Assembly: GCA_023384455.1 (NCBI GenBank)
Contig: JAHDWH010000001.1
Span: 38,750-84,563 of the forward strand
DNA length: 45,814 nucleotides
From: Caldilineaceae bacterium
GTDB lineage: Bacteria; Chloroflexota; Anaerolineae; Caldilineales; Caldilineaceae
Direction of reading: 5' to 3'
Positions 44,769 to 45,814 of this stretch are shown in pieces. Both the position numbers and the translations under genes were made by a program. Positions within the stretch are counted from its first letter, which is position 1; each line of letters opens with the position of its first letter. A model generated the notes under the pieces. It ran no database searches. It saw only the letters and a program-made list of their open reading frames with translations, and was not told the DNA's origin.

Positions 44769-45437
44769 CTACAGTCCCGACAAATGGTGAAAAATGCCCC
44801 ACGAACCGGCCCCGGCCAGCGCCACCAGCACATGCTTGATAATTTTGCCGCTGATGACGACAGCCAGAAAGTGGCTCACCCGCAGTTTCAGCGCCCCGGC
44901 CATCACCCCGGCCAGATCAAAAATGGGCAGAGGCAGAATCGCCAGCACAAAGAGTGCGGGATAGGTGTAACGGGTGGTGAACCAGTGCAGATGGCCGTTG
45001 ATGCCTTTGTTGCGCAGGATCAGCCCCCGCCCGCTGGCCCCGGCAATATAGCCGCTCAGCTCGCCCAGCCCGCTGCCAATGCCAGCGATGATGCCCAGGG
45101 TAAGCGGGTCCAGCGCACCGCCCATAGCAAAGACAACGGCCAGCCCTGGCGCGGGGATGATGACTGTGGCGCTGGAGAGCAGGCTGATGGCGAAGACGCT
45201 GAGATAGCCCCAGCGCCCAAAGCTGCGCACCCATTCCGGGTGCAGGGCCAGCCAGCAGGAGCCGAGGATAATCGCCAGCAGTGCCCCGATGCGCAGGCCA
45301 TTCATCCGCCAATCGGTCGGCGCATCGGGCTGCTCATCGGCAGCAGAGACCAATCGGATTTCCGCGCTCCCCGGGTCGCCCGTTTCCTCGGCGGGGAAAG
45401 GTTTCGGCACGGGATAGGGGACGGGCGACTGGTTCAT
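44769..45437 (-). CDS. DedA/VTT (SNARE-associated) family membrane protein
   Basis: 222 aa. ATG at 45437 (MNQSPVPYPVPKPF) is chosen: the longer frame from 45617 begins inside an ACGTGA microsatellite. The N-terminal about 60 residues are polar, then several membrane segments follow ('GALLAIILGSCWLAL', 'LSVFAISLLSSATVIIPAPG', 'ALFVLAILPLPIFDLAGVMA'). The re-entrant signatures 'IPAPGLAVVFAMGGALDP', 'GSGLGELSGYIAG' and 'PLPIFDLAGVMAGALKL' match VTT-domain proteins. Relatives are lipid scramblases or polyprenyl-phosphate flippases; the exact substrate is unknown. It is upstream of the macroglobulin gene with 161 nt between, so it may or may not be co-transcribed. Confidence 0.82.
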   Translation of the reverse strand: MNQSPVPYPVPKPFPAEETGDPGSAEIRLVSAADEQPDAPTDWRMNGLRIGALLAIILGSCWLALHPEWVRSFGRWGYLSVFAISLLSSATVIIPAPGLAVVFAMGGALDPLTLGIIAGIGSGLGELSGYIAGASGRGLILRNKGINGHLHWFTTRYTYPALFVLAILPLPIFDLAGVMAGALKLRVSHFLAVVISGKIIKHVLVALAGAGSWGIFHHLSGL

Positions 45438-45549
45438 ACGCGTATACACCTGTCGTGGGTACAGGACGAAGAAGGGGTCGGAATTGTTCCGGGCGGGAAT
45501 GTTCCCGCTGAGGAAAAGGGCTGGAGAAAGGTGTGGCGCAGTGGATTGC

Positions 45550-45814
45550 AGAGGCGTGAGACGTGAAGACGTGAGACGTGAGACGTGAAGACGTGAAACG
45601 TGAGGAAGGTCGATCACTCTCGCGTATCACATTTCACGTCTCAACGAGTCGTTACGGTTATCGGCGCTGCCTCTCTATTCCGTACCAGCGAGGAACTAAC
45701 GCACATGCGTTAGTCAGTCGGCCAACCAACTGAAACGTGAAACGTGAGGTATCGTCACGTACTCTCACGTCTTCACGTCTTCACGTCTTCACGTCTTCAC
45801 GTCTTCACGTCTTC
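45550..45814. repeat. ACGTGA-type microsatellite region at the right edge
   Basis: Mixed 7-9-nt units of AAGACGTG/AGACGTG type run from about 45556 to 45604. After about 160 nt, the inverted unit CACGTCTT repeats six times with an exact 8-bp period (45766-45813) and continues past the window. Single ACGTGAAACGTGAG copies lie between. It is an unstable simple-sequence tract, not CRISPR. Confidence 0.85.

Noticed and set aside
45762..45814. Possible CRISPR or iteron at the window edge
   Set aside because: The period is 8 bp with identical units and no spacers, i.e. a microsatellite.

Overview
The window looks like a chromosomal segment of a Chloroflexota bacterium, probably Anaerolineae or Caldilineae. 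This is inferred from very large secreted multidomain proteins joined by Thr-Pro linkers, a recurring C-terminal '(F/Y)LPxxxR' tail, and TTG as well as ATG starts; no rRNA or other taxonomic marker is present. Almost all genes lie on the minus strand.

Layout: (1) 1-27261 is a minus-strand array of seven exported proteins. Three giants (1888, 2693 and about 1298 aa) carry a bacterial PPC domain followed by a C13 (legumain/caspase-like) peptidase domain at the C-terminus, behind variable N-terminal modules (disulfide-type Ig repeats, a concanavalin-like domain, 14 RCC1 blades, C-type lectin, Kelch, TIG, CARDB). Three others (599, 858 and 944 aa) share a 'DDL..W' + CARDB + Ig-like + PPC-like module behind different N-termini (TIG, CARDB/PPC, vWA). 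The seventh is a partial CARDB-like protein at the left edge. A TumE-type toxin-antitoxin pair on the plus strand interrupts the array, next to a 154-bp duplicated remnant and an 11 x 20-bp phased repeat. (2) 27262-29976 holds a decayed IS256 transposase, tRNA-Val with a clear promoter, and a MerB-like organomercurial lyase whose third catalytic position is an in-frame UGA followed by a SECIS-like hairpin. (3) 29977-32459 is a cluster of three His-rich or plain membrane proteins plus a DUF1858-like protein, possibly linked to NO or respiratory chemistry. (4) 32926-37510 has a degenerate peptidase-MA-like membrane protein, an SRPBCC remnant, and a NarL-type response regulator with its PAS histidine kinase. 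(5) 37298-38248 has a RelE remnant and a HicB-like/PIN toxin-antitoxin pair. (6) 38398-45437 has a bacterial alpha-2-macroglobulin lipoprotein with palindromic insertions and a DedA/VTT membrane protein. The right edge is an 8-bp microsatellite.

Intergenic DNA is rich in hairpin elements: a four-copy TTCCGGGAA family, nested palindromes, and a CCCCCACTGTGGGGG palindrome that also sits in frame inside the macroglobulin gene. The strongest candidates for new biology are the UGA-containing MerB, the 20-bp phased array, and the shared C-terminal tail of the secreted proteins (with C13 peptidases encoded in the same array).
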